Of a DNA stretch of 64,000 nt, positions 35,234 to 44,434 are shown in pieces. The DNA is taken from the NCBI RefSeq assembly GCF_005222205.1, contig NZ_CP032345.1:1985501-2049500 (forward strand), read 5' to 3'. The translations under genes and the position numbers were made by a program. The notes under the pieces were generated by a model. That model made no database searches, had not been told where the DNA came from, and saw only the letters and a program-made list of their open reading frames with translations. Within the stretch, counting starts at the first letter, position 1; each line of letters opens with the position of its first letter. Source of the DNA: Azospirillum brasilense (GTDB lineage Bacteria > Pseudomonadota > Alphaproteobacteria > Azospirillales > Azospirillaceae).

Positions 35234-36925
35234 TCAGGCCGCCTTGATGGCGACGAGGAAGTTCTCCACCTCGCTCTTCAGGCGCATCGCCCCCTGGTTC
35301 AGGTCGCCGGAGGCCGACATCACCTGGCTCGCGGCGCTGCCGGTCTCGGTCGCGGCCTGCGACACGCGGCCGATGTTGCTGGTCACCTCCTGGGTGCTCT
35401 GCGCCGCCTGCTGGACGTTGCGGCTGATCTCCTGGGTCGCCGCCCCCTGCTCCTCGATGGCGGCGGCGATGGAGGAGGAGATGTCGTTGATCGAGGAGAT
35501 GGTCGCCCCGATCCCGCGGATCGCGCCGACCGCCCCGCCGGTGGCCGCCTGGATGCCGGCGATCTGCTGGGCGATCTCCTCCGTCGCCTTGGAGGTCTGG
35601 TTGGCGAGGCTCTTGACCTCGCTCGCCACGACGGCGAAGCCCTTGCCGGCCTCGCCGGCGCGGGCCGCCTCGATGGTGGCGTTGAGGGCCAGCAGGTTGG
35701 TCTGGGCGGCGATGTTCTGGATCAGGTCCACCACGTCGCCGATGCGCTGGGCCGCTTCCGACAGCCCCTGCACGGTGGCGTTGGTGCGGTCGGCCTCGTC
35801 CACCGCCTTGCCGGCGATGCCGGCCGACTGCGACACCTGCTGGGAGATCTCGGTGATGGAGGCGGCCATCTCCTCCGACGCGGCGGCGACGGTCTGCACG
35901 TTGGCGGAGGTCAGTTCGGCCGCCGCCGCTGCGCTGCCGGCCTCGGCCCGCGTGTGCTCGGCGATGTCGGTCATGCTGCGGGCGGTGGTGTCGAGCTGCG
36001 ACGCCGCGGCGCCCACGGTCTGCAGGACGCTGTGCACCGCGCCGTCGAAGTTGCGGATCAGCGAATCGATCCGCTCGGTGCGGCGGCGCTTGTTCTCCTC
36101 CTCGGCGGCCTGGGCGGCGGTCAGGCGCTCCGCCTCGATCAGGCCGTCCTTGAAGACCTGCACCGCACGCGCCATGGCGCCGATCTCGTCCCGGCGGGCG
36201 CCGCCTTCCACCGCGATGCCGAGGTCGCGCTTGGCCAGACGGTCCATGATGGCGGTCAGGGCGACGATGGGCCGGGCGACCGACTTGGTCATGGCGATGC
36301 CGGCGAACAGGCAGAGGACCGCCACGAAGGCGATGGCGCCCAGAATCCAGTTCCGCGCCCCGACATAGGTGGCCCGCCCGGAGTCCGCCGCCTTCGCGGC
36401 GTTCTGGACGTTGGAGGCGGTCAGCTCGTTGATGAGCGCGGAGCATTCGTCGAACGCCTTGCGCGAGTCCTCCCGATAGATGCCGGTGGCCTTCTCGTTC
36501 TCGTTGGCCCGGGAGGAGGAAAGCAGCTTGCCTTGGCTGATCTTCAGATAGCTGTCCCAGGCGGCCTCCCAGCGCTTGAAGGTCTGGGTTTCCCAACCGG
36601 GGGCCAACAGCGGTTCATACTTCCGCCGGGCCTCCGCCAAGCGGTTCAGAACCGTGGTCATTTCCTTTTCGACCTCGGCCATTTCCGCGGGGTGGAGCGC
36701 CAGGATGTGGGACGCCTCCAGGATGCGGTAATCGTTGGCCGCGCCGTCGATCTCCCCGATGGCGGTGACGCTGGGCAGCCAGTTGGAGCGGATTTCCTCA
36801 GCGGCGTGGTTGACGGTGCTCAGCCGGTCAACGGCGAACAGTCCCAGGGCGACCGACATCAGCAGGACACAGACGGTGGCGGCGACCACCTTGGTCCGGA
36901 TGGTCATGGAACTCAGCATGGACAT
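35234..36925 (-). CDS. Methyl-accepting chemotaxis protein 2 (four-helix-bundle sensor)
   Basis: 563 residues (in-frame starts at 36919 and 36907 also exist). TM1 about 11-31, a four-helix-bundle sensor about 32-190 ([30 protein letters not shown]), TM2 about 192-212, HAMP, and the MCP signalling domain with the conserved tip [33 protein letters not shown] (in two runs). C-terminus [10 protein letters not shown], no tether pentapeptide. It parallels the receptor at 31156 in architecture and the post-[22 protein letters not shown] helix. Ligand unknown. Confidence 0.93.
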   Translation of the reverse strand: MSMLSSMTIRTKVVAATVCVLLMSVALGLFAVDRLSTVNHAAEEIRSNWLPSVTAIGEIDGAANDYRILEASHILALHPAEMAEVEKEMTTVLNRLAEARRKYEPLLAPGWETQTFKRWEAAWDSYLKISQGKLLSSSRANENEKATGIYREDSRKAFDECSALINELTASNVQNAAKAADSGRATYVGARNWILGAIAFVAVLCLFAGIAMTKSVARPIVALTAIMDRLAKRDLGIAVEGGARRDEIGAMARAVQVFKDGLIEAERLTAAQAAEEENKRRRTERIDSLIRNFDGAVHSVLQTVGAAASQLDTTARSMTDIAEHTRAEAGSAAAAAELTSANVQTVAAASEEMAASITEISQQVSQSAGIAGKAVDEADRTNATVQGLSEAAQRIGDVVDLIQNIAAQTNLLALNATIEAARAGEAGKGFAVVASEVKSLANQTSKATEEIAQQIAGIQAATGGAVGAIRGIGATISSINDISSSIAAAIEEQGAATQEISRNVQQAAQSTQEVTSNIGRVSQAATETGSAASQVMSASGDLNQGAMRLKSEVENFLVAIKAA

Positions 36926-37180
36926 GGCGCGTATCTCTTTCCCCCGAAACGATGCGGCGGCGGTCGATTGTTATGAGTCTGAACGAAAGTATTTGGCAGT
37001 CCAGACGTCCCTGCGTGGGGCGTTGGACTTGCCTGTATCAAATGATGGAGCGGCAATTATTAAAAAATATGCAAAACCGACGCGGCGTGTTCTGCGCGAC
37101 ACTTGTTCAATGATGTCTTTGTGTCAGGAAAGATGAGCAGCCGAAGAGGCGAACACGACCGGGCGACCGCAAGCCAAGGT

Positions 37181-38128
37181 TCAGAGCGGCGGCGCGTAGG
37201 TGGCCAGCAGGACGGACAGGGTGACCACGCTGGCGATGGTGGACATCAGGATCGCGGCGGAGGTGCGCTCCACATAGATGCGGTACTGGCTGGCCACCAC
37301 GAAGGTCAAGGCGCCGGTGGGCAGGCCGGCGAGGATGATGGCCGACCCGGCCCAGAAGGGGTCCAGCGGGAACAGCGTCTGGATGAGCAGCCAGGCCAGC
37401 GCCGGCTGCACCACCAGCTTGCACGCGCTGATCCAGCCGACCTCCAGAAAATTGGCCTTCAGGCTCTGGGTCGCCAGGAACAGGCCGATGGCGAAGAGGG
37501 CGCAGGGGCCGGCGGAGGCGCCCATCAGGTCGCAGTAGATGGCGACCGGGCGCGGCACCGGCACGCCGGATAGGAAGACCGACCAGGCGAGCCCCAGGGC
37601 CGTGGAAATGATCAGCGGGTTCTTGACCAGCGCCCGGCCGACGTCGCGCAGCGCCTTGCCGATGCCGCCGCCCTGGCTGTTGGCGAACTCCAGCCAGATC
37701 ACCGCGATGCCGACCATGATCGCGCTCATGATGACGGTGGCGAGGATGGCCGGGGCCAGACGGTCGGGGCCGAAGGCCGCCAGGAACAGCGGGATGCCCA
37801 TGTAGCCGGTGTTGGAGAAGCAGGCGTTCAGCCCCTGCATGCACTGGATCTGCGTCCGCTCGCGGTGGATCAGCCAGCCGAGCAGGGCGCCCAGCGCGTA
37901 GACCGCCAGCATCGAGCCGAGGAAGGCGCCGATGAAGGGGCCGTTGAAGATCTCGGGCAGCGAGCGCTTGGCCGTTCCGAGGAACAGCACCGGCGGCAGG
38001 GCCATCCAGTAGACGAACTTGTTCAGCGCCTCCGACGAGGCGGGACCGAGCAGCTTCGCCTTACCGGAAAGGACGCCCGCCAGGATGATGGCGAAGACCG
38101 GGAGCGCCACGTTGAAGACCACCGACAT
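37181..38128 (-). CDS. Auxin efflux carrier (AEC) family permease
   Basis: 315 residues, about ten TM helices in the 5+5 arrangement of the AEC/BART superfamily: NVALPVFAIILAGVLSGKAKLLGP, CFSNTGYMGIPLFLAAFGPD (conserved N-x-G-x-x-G-x-P after helix 4), NPLIISTALGLAWSVFLSGVPVP and the second half AGLPTGALTFVVASQY. Family members carry dicarboxylates such as malate or other organic anions; the name does not prove auxin transport. Divergent from the TerB-like gene at 38276. Confidence 0.88.
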   Translation of the reverse strand: MSVVFNVALPVFAIILAGVLSGKAKLLGPASSEALNKFVYWMALPPVLFLGTAKRSLPEIFNGPFIGAFLGSMLAVYALGALLGWLIHRERTQIQCMQGLNACFSNTGYMGIPLFLAAFGPDRLAPAILATVIMSAIMVGIAVIWLEFANSQGGGIGKALRDVGRALVKNPLIISTALGLAWSVFLSGVPVPRPVAIYCDLMGASAGPCALFAIGLFLATQSLKANFLEVGWISACKLVVQPALAWLLIQTLFPLDPFWAGSAIILAGLPTGALTFVVASQYRIYVERTSAAILMSTIASVVTLSVLLATYAPPL

Positions 38129-38275
38129 GGGGGGCGACCTTAAGGGGCAACCCGTCCCCTGTCGAGGGACCCACCCGTCCGCCCCGGGCATAGCTCCCTT
38201 GACGGCGCTCCCTCCCTTGACGGCGCGCGGGGGGCGGGCAAGATTGGGCGGGGCCCTTTTTCCGCAGGAGTTTCG

Positions 38276-38680
38276 ATGATCAACCATCACAGCGCGCTCA
38301 TCTACGTCATGGTGCTGGTGTCGGCGTGCGACGGCGACATGACGGACGCGGAGCTTGAGGCCATCGGCGAGAACGTCCGCTACCTGCCGATCTTCAAGGA
38401 TTTCGACATCGACCGGCTGACCGACGTGACCCGCGAATGCTCCGGCCTGCTGGCCGACGCCGACGGGCTGGAGACGACGCTCCAGATCGTCAAGGAGGCC
38501 ATTCCGTCCAAGCTGTCCGAGACCGCCTACGCGCTCGCCTGCGACATCGCCGCGGCGGACCCGTCGGCCTCGCAGGAGGAACTGCGGATGCTGGAGCTGA
38601 TCCGGCACAAGCTGGGCGTGGACCGGCTGTGCGCCGCCGCCATCGAACGCGGCGCGCGGGCGCGCCATACCCGCCTGTGA
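38276..38680 (+). CDS. TerB-family tellurite-resistance-like protein
   Basis: 134 residues, all-helical. HSALIYVMVLVSACDGDMTDAELEAIGENVRYLPIF matches the TerB N-terminal hairpin with its acidic DGDMTDAE metal-binding type motif; ETAYALACDIAAADPSASQEELRMLELIRHKLGVD is the second half. Soluble; role in the cell unproven. GCAGGAG lies before the ATG. The downstream dehydrogenase starts 11 bp after the stop, so the two are probably cotranscribed. Confidence 0.85.
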   Translation: MINHHSALIYVMVLVSACDGDMTDAELEAIGENVRYLPIFKDFDIDRLTDVTRECSGLLADADGLETTLQIVKEAIPSKLSETAYALACDIAAADPSASQEELRMLELIRHKLGVDRLCAAAIERGARARHTRL

Positions 38681-38691
38681 CGGCCGGGAGC

Positions 38692-39576
38692 ATGACAGCC
38701 AGGGACATGGCCAACCTCAAGGACCGTACGGTCGGCTTCATCGGGCTGGGCCTGATGGGCCGGCCGATGGCTCGCAATCTGGCGAAGGCCGGCGCGGCCC
38801 TGGTGATCAGCAGCCGCAGCCCCGGCCCCGTCGAGGAGCTGGCGGCCGAGGGCATGAGCCCCGCCGCCGGGCCCGCCGAGGTCGCCGCCCGCGCCGACTC
38901 CATCGTGCTGATGCTGTCGGACACCGTGGCTGTGGAGGCGGTGGCCGCCGCGCTGATGGACGCGCTGCGGCCCGGCCATCTCGTCATCGACATGGGCACC
39001 ACGGCGGTCGGGGCGACCCGCAAGCTGGCCGAGGCCGTCCGCGCCAAGGGCGCCGACTGGGTGGACGCCCCGGTGTCCGGCGGCACGGTGGCGGCGGAGG
39101 CCGGCACCCTGACCATCATGGCCGGCGGCACGGAGGAGGCCTTCGCGCGCGCCCTGCCGCTGTTCCAGGCGATGGGCCAGCGCATCACCCATGTCGGCGG
39201 CAGCGGGGCCGGTCAGGTCGCCAAGATGGCGAATCAGGTGATCGTCGCGCTGAGCATCGGCGCGGTGGCCGAGGCGCTGGCGCTGGCCAAGGCGGCGGGG
39301 GTGGAGCCGGGCAAGGTCCGCGACGCCATCCGCGGCGGCTTTGCCGAATCGCGCATCCTGGACCTGCACGGCCAGCGCATGGTCTCCGGCGACTTCACGC
39401 CGGGCGGCCGCGTGGTCACCCAGATCAAGGACCTGAAGCAGGCGGAGGAACTGGCGGAGCAGTCCGGCATCCAGCTTCCCGCGCTGGGCCTCAGCCTGGA
39501 GCTGTTCGAACTGCTGGCCGAGCAGGGCGACGGCGGGCTGGACCACTCGGCCCTGTACCGGCTGTTCGTCAAGTAA
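38692..39576 (+). CDS. Beta-hydroxyacid dehydrogenase (3-hydroxyisobutyrate dehydrogenase family)
   Basis: 294 residues (289 if starting at ATG 38707). NAD(P)-binding VGFIGLGLMGRPMARNLAKAG, substrate motif VDAPVSGGTVAAEAGTLTIMAGG, catalytic Lys in GAGQVAKMANQVIVALSIGAVAEALALA, and TQIKDLKQAEELAEQ near the C-terminus. The family oxidises 3-hydroxyisobutyrate or reduces tartronate semialdehyde or glyoxylate. Arg in the nucleotide-binding loop after the second strand (ISSRSPGP) hints at NADP preference. Exact substrate not determined; possibly cotranscribed with the TerB-like gene. Confidence 0.87.
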   Translation: MTARDMANLKDRTVGFIGLGLMGRPMARNLAKAGAALVISSRSPGPVEELAAEGMSPAAGPAEVAARADSIVLMLSDTVAVEAVAAALMDALRPGHLVIDMGTTAVGATRKLAEAVRAKGADWVDAPVSGGTVAAEAGTLTIMAGGTEEAFARALPLFQAMGQRITHVGGSGAGQVAKMANQVIVALSIGAVAEALALAKAAGVEPGKVRDAIRGGFAESRILDLHGQRMVSGDFTPGGRVVTQIKDLKQAEELAEQSGIQLPALGLSLELFELLAEQGDGGLDHSALYRLFVK

Positions 39577-39614
39577 GCCCTTCTGGCTCCGGTCGGTTCG
39601 CGTCGGCCGGAGCT

Positions 39615-39726
39615 AAAGCGAACTTCCGTTCGCTTTGGACTCATAGCGCCTCATTCGCCGGCGGGCTCCGGTCGCATGTGCGACCGGGACCGCCGGCGCG
39701 GTCCAAAGCGGATTGCAATCCGCTTT
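39615..39726. repeat. Cluster of three nested palindromes between convergent genes
   Basis: First: 9-bp stem AAAGCGAAC with loop TTCC (39615-39636). Second: a large hairpin 39656-39698 with outer arms CGCCGGCGG/CCGCCGGCG and inner arms CCGGTCGCA/TGCGACCGG. Third: a perfect 22-bp palindrome at 39705-39726 (AAAGCGGATTG and its complement). The third overlaps the stop codon of the acetyltransferase. Outer elements share AAAGCG ends, suggesting a dispersed REP-like unit; it may also end transcription from both sides. Confidence 0.75.
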
Positions 39727-40159
39727 AAAGGGCCAGATGCAGCAAGGGGAACGGGCGGCCGCTGTCGTCCAGCGCGGAGCGCCCGACCTCCCGGAAGCCG
39801 AGGCGCCGATAAAAGGCCCGGGCGGCGCCGTTCTGCTCGTTCACATCCACCGTCAGATGCGGTCCGCCGTCGCGAGCGCGGGCGACCAGGGCGCGGCCGA
39901 TCCCCCGGCCGTGCCACGCCGGATCGACGAACAGCGTGTCGATCTTGCACCCGGTCATGCCCAGGAAACCGACCGGCCGGTCGTCGCCGTCCACCGCGAC
40001 CAGCAGCGCCGCCGCCGGAAGATACTGGTCGCGCACGAGGTCGGCGTAGAAGGCAATGTCCTCCTCGCTCAGGAAATCGTGCGTGCTGCGCACCGCGGCG
40101 AGCCAGACGGCAAAGAGGACCGGGGCGTCGTCCGGACGGGAGGAGCGGATCGGGATCAC
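39725..40159 (-). CDS. GNAT-family N-acetyltransferase
   Basis: 144 residues from a GTG start at 40159 that overlaps the asd-homologue stop (GTGA), with GGAG about 10 bp upstream: translational coupling. Motif B/A region VDPAWHGRGIGRALVARARDGG binds acetyl-CoA; EQNGAARAFYRRLGFREVGRS is motif B. Substrate unknown. The position directly behind an Asd-like protein suggests shared regulation, not necessarily the same pathway. Confidence 0.85.
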   Translation of the reverse strand: MIPIRSSRPDDAPVLFAVWLAAVRSTHDFLSEEDIAFYADLVRDQYLPAAALLVAVDGDDRPVGFLGMTGCKIDTLFVDPAWHGRGIGRALVARARDGGPHLTVDVNEQNGAARAFYRRLGFREVGRSALDDSGRPFPLLHLAL

Positions 40160-41175
40160 GCGTCGAGATACTCCTTCACCAGCAGCTCGGCGATCTGCAC
40201 GGCGTTGAGCGCGGCGCCCTTGCGCAGGTTGTCGGTGGACGCCCAGAAGGACAGGCCGTTGTCCACCGTGTAGTCCTCGCGGATGCGGCTGACGAAGACC
40301 GGGTCGTCGCCGGCGACCTCGACCGGGGTGATGTAGCCGTCGTTCTCGTGCTGGTCGATCACCTGCATGCCCGGCGCCTTGCGCAGGATGCGGCGGGCCT
40401 CCTCGGCGGTCAGCGGCTCGACGCATTCGATGGTGATGGCGGCGGAATGGCCGATGAAGACGGGGACGCGGACGCAGGTCGCGCTCACCTTGATCTTGGG
40501 GTCGAGGACCTTCTTCGTCTCGACGTTCAGCGCCCATTCGTCCCGCGTCGCGCCGTCCTCCATGAAGGGGCCGACGTGGGGGATGACGTTGAAGGCGATC
40601 TGCTTGGAGAAGACGGACTTCTGCACCGGGTCGTTCACGTAGATGGCGCGGGTCTGGCCGAACAGCTCGTCCATGCCCTCCTTGCCGGCGTCCGAGGCCG
40701 CCTGGTAGGTGGAGACGACGACGCGGCTGATCGTGGCCTGCTCGTGCAGGGGCTTCAGCGCCATGGCCAGAAGGACGGCCGCGCCGCCGGGGCTGGCCAC
40801 GATGTTCTTCGTCGCGTAGCCGGCGAGCGCGTCGGCGTTGACCTCCGGGACCACCAGCGGGACGTCGGGGTCCATGCGGAACTGCGGGCTGGCGTCGATC
40901 ACCACGGCGCCCGCCGCGGCGGCGCGCGGCGCGTGGGCCGCCGAGACCTTGGCGTCCGCGGCGAACAGCGCGATGTCCACGCCCTTGAAGTCGAAGCGGG
41001 CGACGTCCTCCACCTTCAGCACCGCGTCCTCGCCGAAGGACACCTCCTTGCCGACCGCGCTGTCGGCGGCCAGGGCGATCACCGCGTCGGCCGGGAACCG
41101 GCGGTCGGCGAGGGTGGTCAGCATTTCCCGTCCGACGTTGCCGGTGGCGCCGACGACCGCGACTGTGTAGCCCAT
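40156..41175 (-). CDS. Aspartate-semialdehyde dehydrogenase homologue lacking the catalytic cysteine
   Basis: 339 residues, colinear with Asd: VAVVGATGNVGREML, RMDPDVPLVVPEVN, KPLHEQATISRVVVSTYQAASDAGKEGMDELF, IAFNVIPHVGPFMEDG, ATCVRVPVFIGHSAAITIE. In functional Asd the segment is NPNCST; here it is SPGGAA (128-133), so the nucleophilic Cys is Gly131. The usual DNSSAFR is DASPQFR (94-100). The other catalytic positions Gln158, Arg236 and His243 remain. E. coli Usg is a known Asd paralogue without the cysteine. Likely a pseudoenzyme or altered function; a true asd should be elsewhere. Coupled to the GNAT gene. Confidence 0.88.
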   Translation of the reverse strand: MGYTVAVVGATGNVGREMLTTLADRRFPADAVIALAADSAVGKEVSFGEDAVLKVEDVARFDFKGVDIALFAADAKVSAAHAPRAAAAGAVVIDASPQFRMDPDVPLVVPEVNADALAGYATKNIVASPGGAAVLLAMALKPLHEQATISRVVVSTYQAASDAGKEGMDELFGQTRAIYVNDPVQKSVFSKQIAFNVIPHVGPFMEDGATRDEWALNVETKKVLDPKIKVSATCVRVPVFIGHSAAITIECVEPLTAEEARRILRKAPGMQVIDQHENDGYITPVEVAGDDPVFVSRIREDYTVDNGLSFWASTDNLRKGAALNAVQIAELLVKEYLDA

Positions 41176-41307
41176 GGCGGTTAATCCCTGTGATATGCGG
41201 TGCGAAGAGGGCTTGAGGTATGCGGTTCCCAATGGAATTGCAACAGCGCCCGCGTTGTGACACCGTGTCCGCCCTATCACGAACGACCGCGACCGGCACA
41301 CCGGGGC

Positions 41308-41571
41308 ATGGCCACTCCGCTCGAAGACATCATCGCCAAGGCGATCAAGGACGCGGACAAGTCCTTCTTCAACGAGGACTACACCAAGCAGGCGCGTTCG
41401 GTGATGAACGCGCTGAAGAAGGCCGGCTACGAGGTCGCTCCGGTCCGCCCGCCCGAGGGGCTGGTGGAATGGGCCAAGGAGAACATTCCCTTCGGCCGGC
41501 TGCGTCCGGCGGAGCTGATTACCCAGATGTATTCGATGATGGTGGAGAATGTTCGCCGCTTCGACAAGTAA
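41308..41571 (+). CDS. Small conserved-looking protein of unknown function
   Basis: 87 residues. Helical and soluble: PLEDIIAKAIKDADKSFFNEDYTKQARSVMNALKKAGYEVAP, then LVEWAKENIPFGRLRPAELITQMYSMMVENVRRFDK. No catalytic motif or membrane segment. Starts 132 bp from the Asd homologue (divergent) and precedes the sdh operon by about 250 bp. I do not recognise the family. Confidence 0.7.
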   Translation: MATPLEDIIAKAIKDADKSFFNEDYTKQARSVMNALKKAGYEVAPVRPPEGLVEWAKENIPFGRLRPAELITQMYSMMVENVRRFDK

Positions 41572-41602
41572 TAGGCTGAACGGCGAAGCCGGGTTTCGGC
41601 CC

Positions 41603-41613
41603 TGGTAATACCA
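41603..41613. promoter_or_regulatory. TGGTAATACCA operator candidate upstream of sdh
   Basis: 11-bp near-palindrome, extended by flanking C and G to CTGGTAATACCAG, fitting TGGTNNNACCA of the FadR/PdhR/LldR branch of GntR regulators. The identical 11-mer occurs at 23788. Lies 73 bp upstream of the candidate sdh -35 element. Confidence 0.5.
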
Positions 41614-41686
41614 GCTGCAGCAAAGCCCGTTAGTTTTCAGGCACTTCCCGCGGTGCGCCATTTTGGCCACGGCCAAGTCCCTGCCG

Positions 41687-41715
41687 TTGACTCGTGTGCG
41701 GTAGAGGCGTAATTC
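41687..41715 (+). promoter_or_regulatory. Possible sdh promoter
   Basis: TTGACT (5 of 6), 17 bp, TAATTC (weak -10), about 100 bp before the sdhC start. The -10 is poor, so an activator may be needed or the true promoter may lie nearby. Confidence 0.4.
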
Positions 41716-41819
41716 AATCGCCAAACACAGCAGGGCTTAAAACTTTCGGTCTCGCATCACCCGCCGTCGCGGCAACAGCCCTCCTTGCCGCGACCGGTCG
41801 CCGAACTGAGGACGACGCA

Positions 41820-42209
41820 ATGGCAAACGGCAGCGGTCGGCCGCTCTCTCCGCATCTGCAAGTCTACAAACTCCCCAGGACCGCGCTCCTGTCCATCACG
41901 CACCGCATCACGGGCGTGGGGCTGGCCGTGGGCACCCTTCTGCTGACCTGGTGGCTGGTCGCCGCTGCCACCAGCCCCGCCGCCTACGAGCGCGCGCAGC
42001 ACTTCATCGGCTCCTTCTTCGGGCTGCTGCTGATGTTCGGCTGGTCGCTGGCGCTCTATTATCACCTGTGCAACGGCATCCGGCATCTGGTGTGGGACGC
42101 CGGCAAGTCGTTCGAGCTGAGCGAGGCCGAGCGCGGCAACCAGATCGTCATCGGTGCGGCGGCCGTGCTGACCGTGCTGACCTGGATCATCGGCCTGGCC
42201 GTGTGGTGA
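41820..42209 (+). CDS. sdhC: Succinate dehydrogenase cytochrome b556 subunit
   Basis: 129 residues, three TM helices. RPLSPHLQVYKLPRTALLSITHRITGVGLAVGTLLLTWWLV (in pieces) is the SdhC signature around helix 1; YYHLCNGIRHLVWDAGKSFEL carries the His heme b ligand of helix 2. GAGGA precedes ATG 41820; earlier in-frame codons from 41694 are leader. Membrane anchor and quinone site of complex II. 11 bp before sdhD. Confidence 0.95.
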   Translation: MANGSGRPLSPHLQVYKLPRTALLSITHRITGVGLAVGTLLLTWWLVAAATSPAAYERAQHFIGSFFGLLLMFGWSLALYYHLCNGIRHLVWDAGKSFELSEAERGNQIVIGAAAVLTVLTWIIGLAVW

Positions 42210-42220
42210 GGAGAGAAGAC

Positions 42221-42616
42221 ATGGCGTCCAACAGCAAGACCCTCCGCTCGCCGCTGCAGATCGCGCGCGGCCTGGGCTCCGCCAAGCACGGCACCGAGCA
42301 TTGGTGGCACCAGCGCGTGACCGCCATCGCCCTGGTTCCGCTGACCATCTGGTTCGTCTTCGGCGTGATCCGCCATCTGGGCGCCGATCACGCGGCCTTC
42401 GTCGCGTGGCTGGAGTCGCCCTTCTCGGCGCTGATGATGGTGCTGACCGCCGTGGTCACCTTCCACCACGCCCAGGCCGGGCTGCAGGTGGTGATCGAGG
42501 ACTACGTGCACAATGAGATGGCGAAGATCCTGAGCATCCTGGCCGTGAAAGCCCTGTGCTTCGTGCTGGGTGCCGCCTGCGTCATCGCCGTCCTCAAGAT
42601 TTCGTTCGGAGCCTGA
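42221..42616 (+). CDS. sdhD: Succinate dehydrogenase hydrophobic membrane anchor subunit
   Basis: 131 residues, three TM helices. LGSAKHGTEHWWHQRVTAIALVPLTIWFVF is the alphaproteobacterial SdhD start, with quinone-site type residues before helix 1; TFHHAQAGLQVVIEDYVHNEMAKI holds the conserved His of helix 2 and the acidic segment after it. GAGGAGAGAAG precedes the ATG. The stop is 6 bp before sdhA. Confidence 0.94.
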   Translation: MASNSKTLRSPLQIARGLGSAKHGTEHWWHQRVTAIALVPLTIWFVFGVIRHLGADHAAFVAWLESPFSALMMVLTAVVTFHHAQAGLQVVIEDYVHNEMAKILSILAVKALCFVLGAACVIAVLKISFGA

Positions 42617-42622
42617 CGAGCC

Positions 42623-44404
42623 ATGGCCGCCTACGATATTATCGATCATTCCTATGACGTCGTCGTCGTCGGTGCCGGCGGCGCGGGCCTGCGCGCCACC
42701 TTCGGCATGGCCGAGAAGGGCCTGAAGACGGCGTGCATCACCAAGGTCTTCCCGACCCGCTCGCACACCGTGGCCGCCCAGGGCGGCATCTCGGCGGCGC
42801 TCGGCAACATGAGCGAGGACGACTGGCGCTTCCACATGTACGACACCGTCAAGGGGTCGGACTGGCTGGGCGACCAGGACGCCATCGAGTACATGTGCCG
42901 CGAGGCCATCCCGGCGATCATCGAGCTGGAGCACTACGGCGTGCCCTTCTCGCGCACGCCGGAAGGCAAGATCTACCAGCGCGCCTTCGGCGGCATGACC
43001 GCCCATTACGGCAAGCAGCAGGCCTACCGCACCTGCGCCGCCGCCGACCGCACCGGCCACGCCATCCTGCACACCCTCTACCAGCAGTCGCTGAAGCACG
43101 AGGCGGAGTTCTTCGTCGAGTACTTCGCGCTCGACCTCATCATGGAGGACGGCGTCTGCAAGGGCGTGGTGGCCTGGAACCTCGACGACGGCACCATCCA
43201 CCGCTTCCGCGCCCAGCTCGTCGTTCTGGCGACGGGCGGCTACGGCCGCGCCTACTTCTCCGCCACCTCGGCCCACACCTGCACGGGCGACGGCGGCGGC
43301 ATGGTGCTGCGCGCCGGCCTGCCGCTGCAGGACATGGAGTTCGTGCAGTTCCACCCGACCGGCATCTACGGCTCCGGCTGCCTCATCACCGAGGGCGTGC
43401 GCGGCGAGGGCGGCTACCTCACCAACTCCAACGGCGAGCGCTTCATGGAGCGCTACGCGCCGTCGGCCAAGGACCTCGCCTCGCGCGACGTGGTGTCCCG
43501 CTCGATGACCATCGAGATCCGCGAGGGCCGCGGCGTCGGTGAGCACAAGGACCACATCCACCTGCACCTGGAGCATCTCCCGCCGGAGATCATCCACCAG
43601 CGCCTGCCCGGCATCGCCGAGACGGCCAAGATCTTCGCCGGCGTGGACGTCACCAAGGAACCGATCCCGGTTCTACCAACGGTGCACTACAACATGGGCG
43701 GCATCCCCACCAACTTCCGTTGCGAGGTGGTCAACCCGACCGCCGAGGATCCGGACCGCGTGGTGCCCGGCCTGATGGCCATCGGCGAGGCGGCCTGCGT
43801 GTCGGTGCACGGCGCGAACCGCCTGGGCTCCAACTCGCTGCTCGACCTCGTGGTGTTCGGCCGTTCGGCGGCCATCCGCGCCGCCGAGATCGTCGAGAAG
43901 GGCAAGTCGGTGTCGTCGTCCGCCGCCGCGACCGACGTCGCGCTGGAGCGCTTCGACCGCATCCGCAACGCCAAGGGCTCGATCAAGTCGTCGGAGCTTC
44001 GCCTGGAAATGCAGCGGACCATGCAGAACAACTGCGCGGTCTTCCGCACCGGCGAGGTGCTGGAGGAGGGCGTCAGGCTCATCGACCAGACCTTCGCCAA
44101 GAAGAGCGACATGGCGATCAGCGACCGTTCGCTGGTCTGGAACTCCGACCTCGTCGAAGCCATCGAGCTGGACAACCTGCTGTACCAGGCGGTCGCCACG
44201 CTCCACTCGGCGAAGAACCGTCCGGAGAGCCGCGGCGCCCACGCCCGCGAGGACTATCCGGACCGCGACGACGAGAACTGGATGAAGCACACCGTCATCG
44301 AGGTGTCGGGCAAGGGCGAGACGAAGATCGGGTACCGCCCGGTCCATCTCTACACCCTGACCGACGAGGTGCAGGTGTTCCCGCCCAAGGCCCGCGTCTA
44401 CTAA
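42623..44404 (+). CDS. sdhA: Succinate dehydrogenase flavoprotein subunit
   Basis: 593 residues. FAD-binding [21 protein letters not shown], the covalent flavin His in [18 protein letters not shown], active-site segments [28 protein letters not shown] and [11 protein letters not shown], and the C-terminal [26 protein letters not shown] motif (here [15 protein letters not shown]). Oxidises succinate to fumarate, passing electrons to SdhB. Third gene of sdhCDAB. Confidence 0.98.
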   Translation: MAAYDIIDHSYDVVVVGAGGAGLRATFGMAEKGLKTACITKVFPTRSHTVAAQGGISAALGNMSEDDWRFHMYDTVKGSDWLGDQDAIEYMCREAIPAIIELEHYGVPFSRTPEGKIYQRAFGGMTAHYGKQQAYRTCAAADRTGHAILHTLYQQSLKHEAEFFVEYFALDLIMEDGVCKGVVAWNLDDGTIHRFRAQLVVLATGGYGRAYFSATSAHTCTGDGGGMVLRAGLPLQDMEFVQFHPTGIYGSGCLITEGVRGEGGYLTNSNGERFMERYAPSAKDLASRDVVSRSMTIEIREGRGVGEHKDHIHLHLEHLPPEIIHQRLPGIAETAKIFAGVDVTKEPIPVLPTVHYNMGGIPTNFRCEVVNPTAEDPDRVVPGLMAIGEAACVSVHGANRLGSNSLLDLVVFGRSAAIRAAEIVEKGKSVSSSAAATDVALERFDRIRNAKGSIKSSELRLEMQRTMQNNCAVFRTGEVLEEGVRLIDQTFAKKSDMAISDRSLVWNSDLVEAIELDNLLYQAVATLHSAKNRPESRGAHAREDYPDRDDENWMKHTVIEVSGKGETKIGYRPVHLYTLTDEVQVFPPKARVY

Positions 44405-44434
44405 GGCGGCAAGAGCAAGGCAAGGATACGAACC

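Noticed and set aside
37181-38128. AEC permease as an auxin exporter in a plant-growth-promoting bacterium
   Set aside because: The family name is historical; bacterial members often carry dicarboxylates and nothing in the sequence points to auxin.
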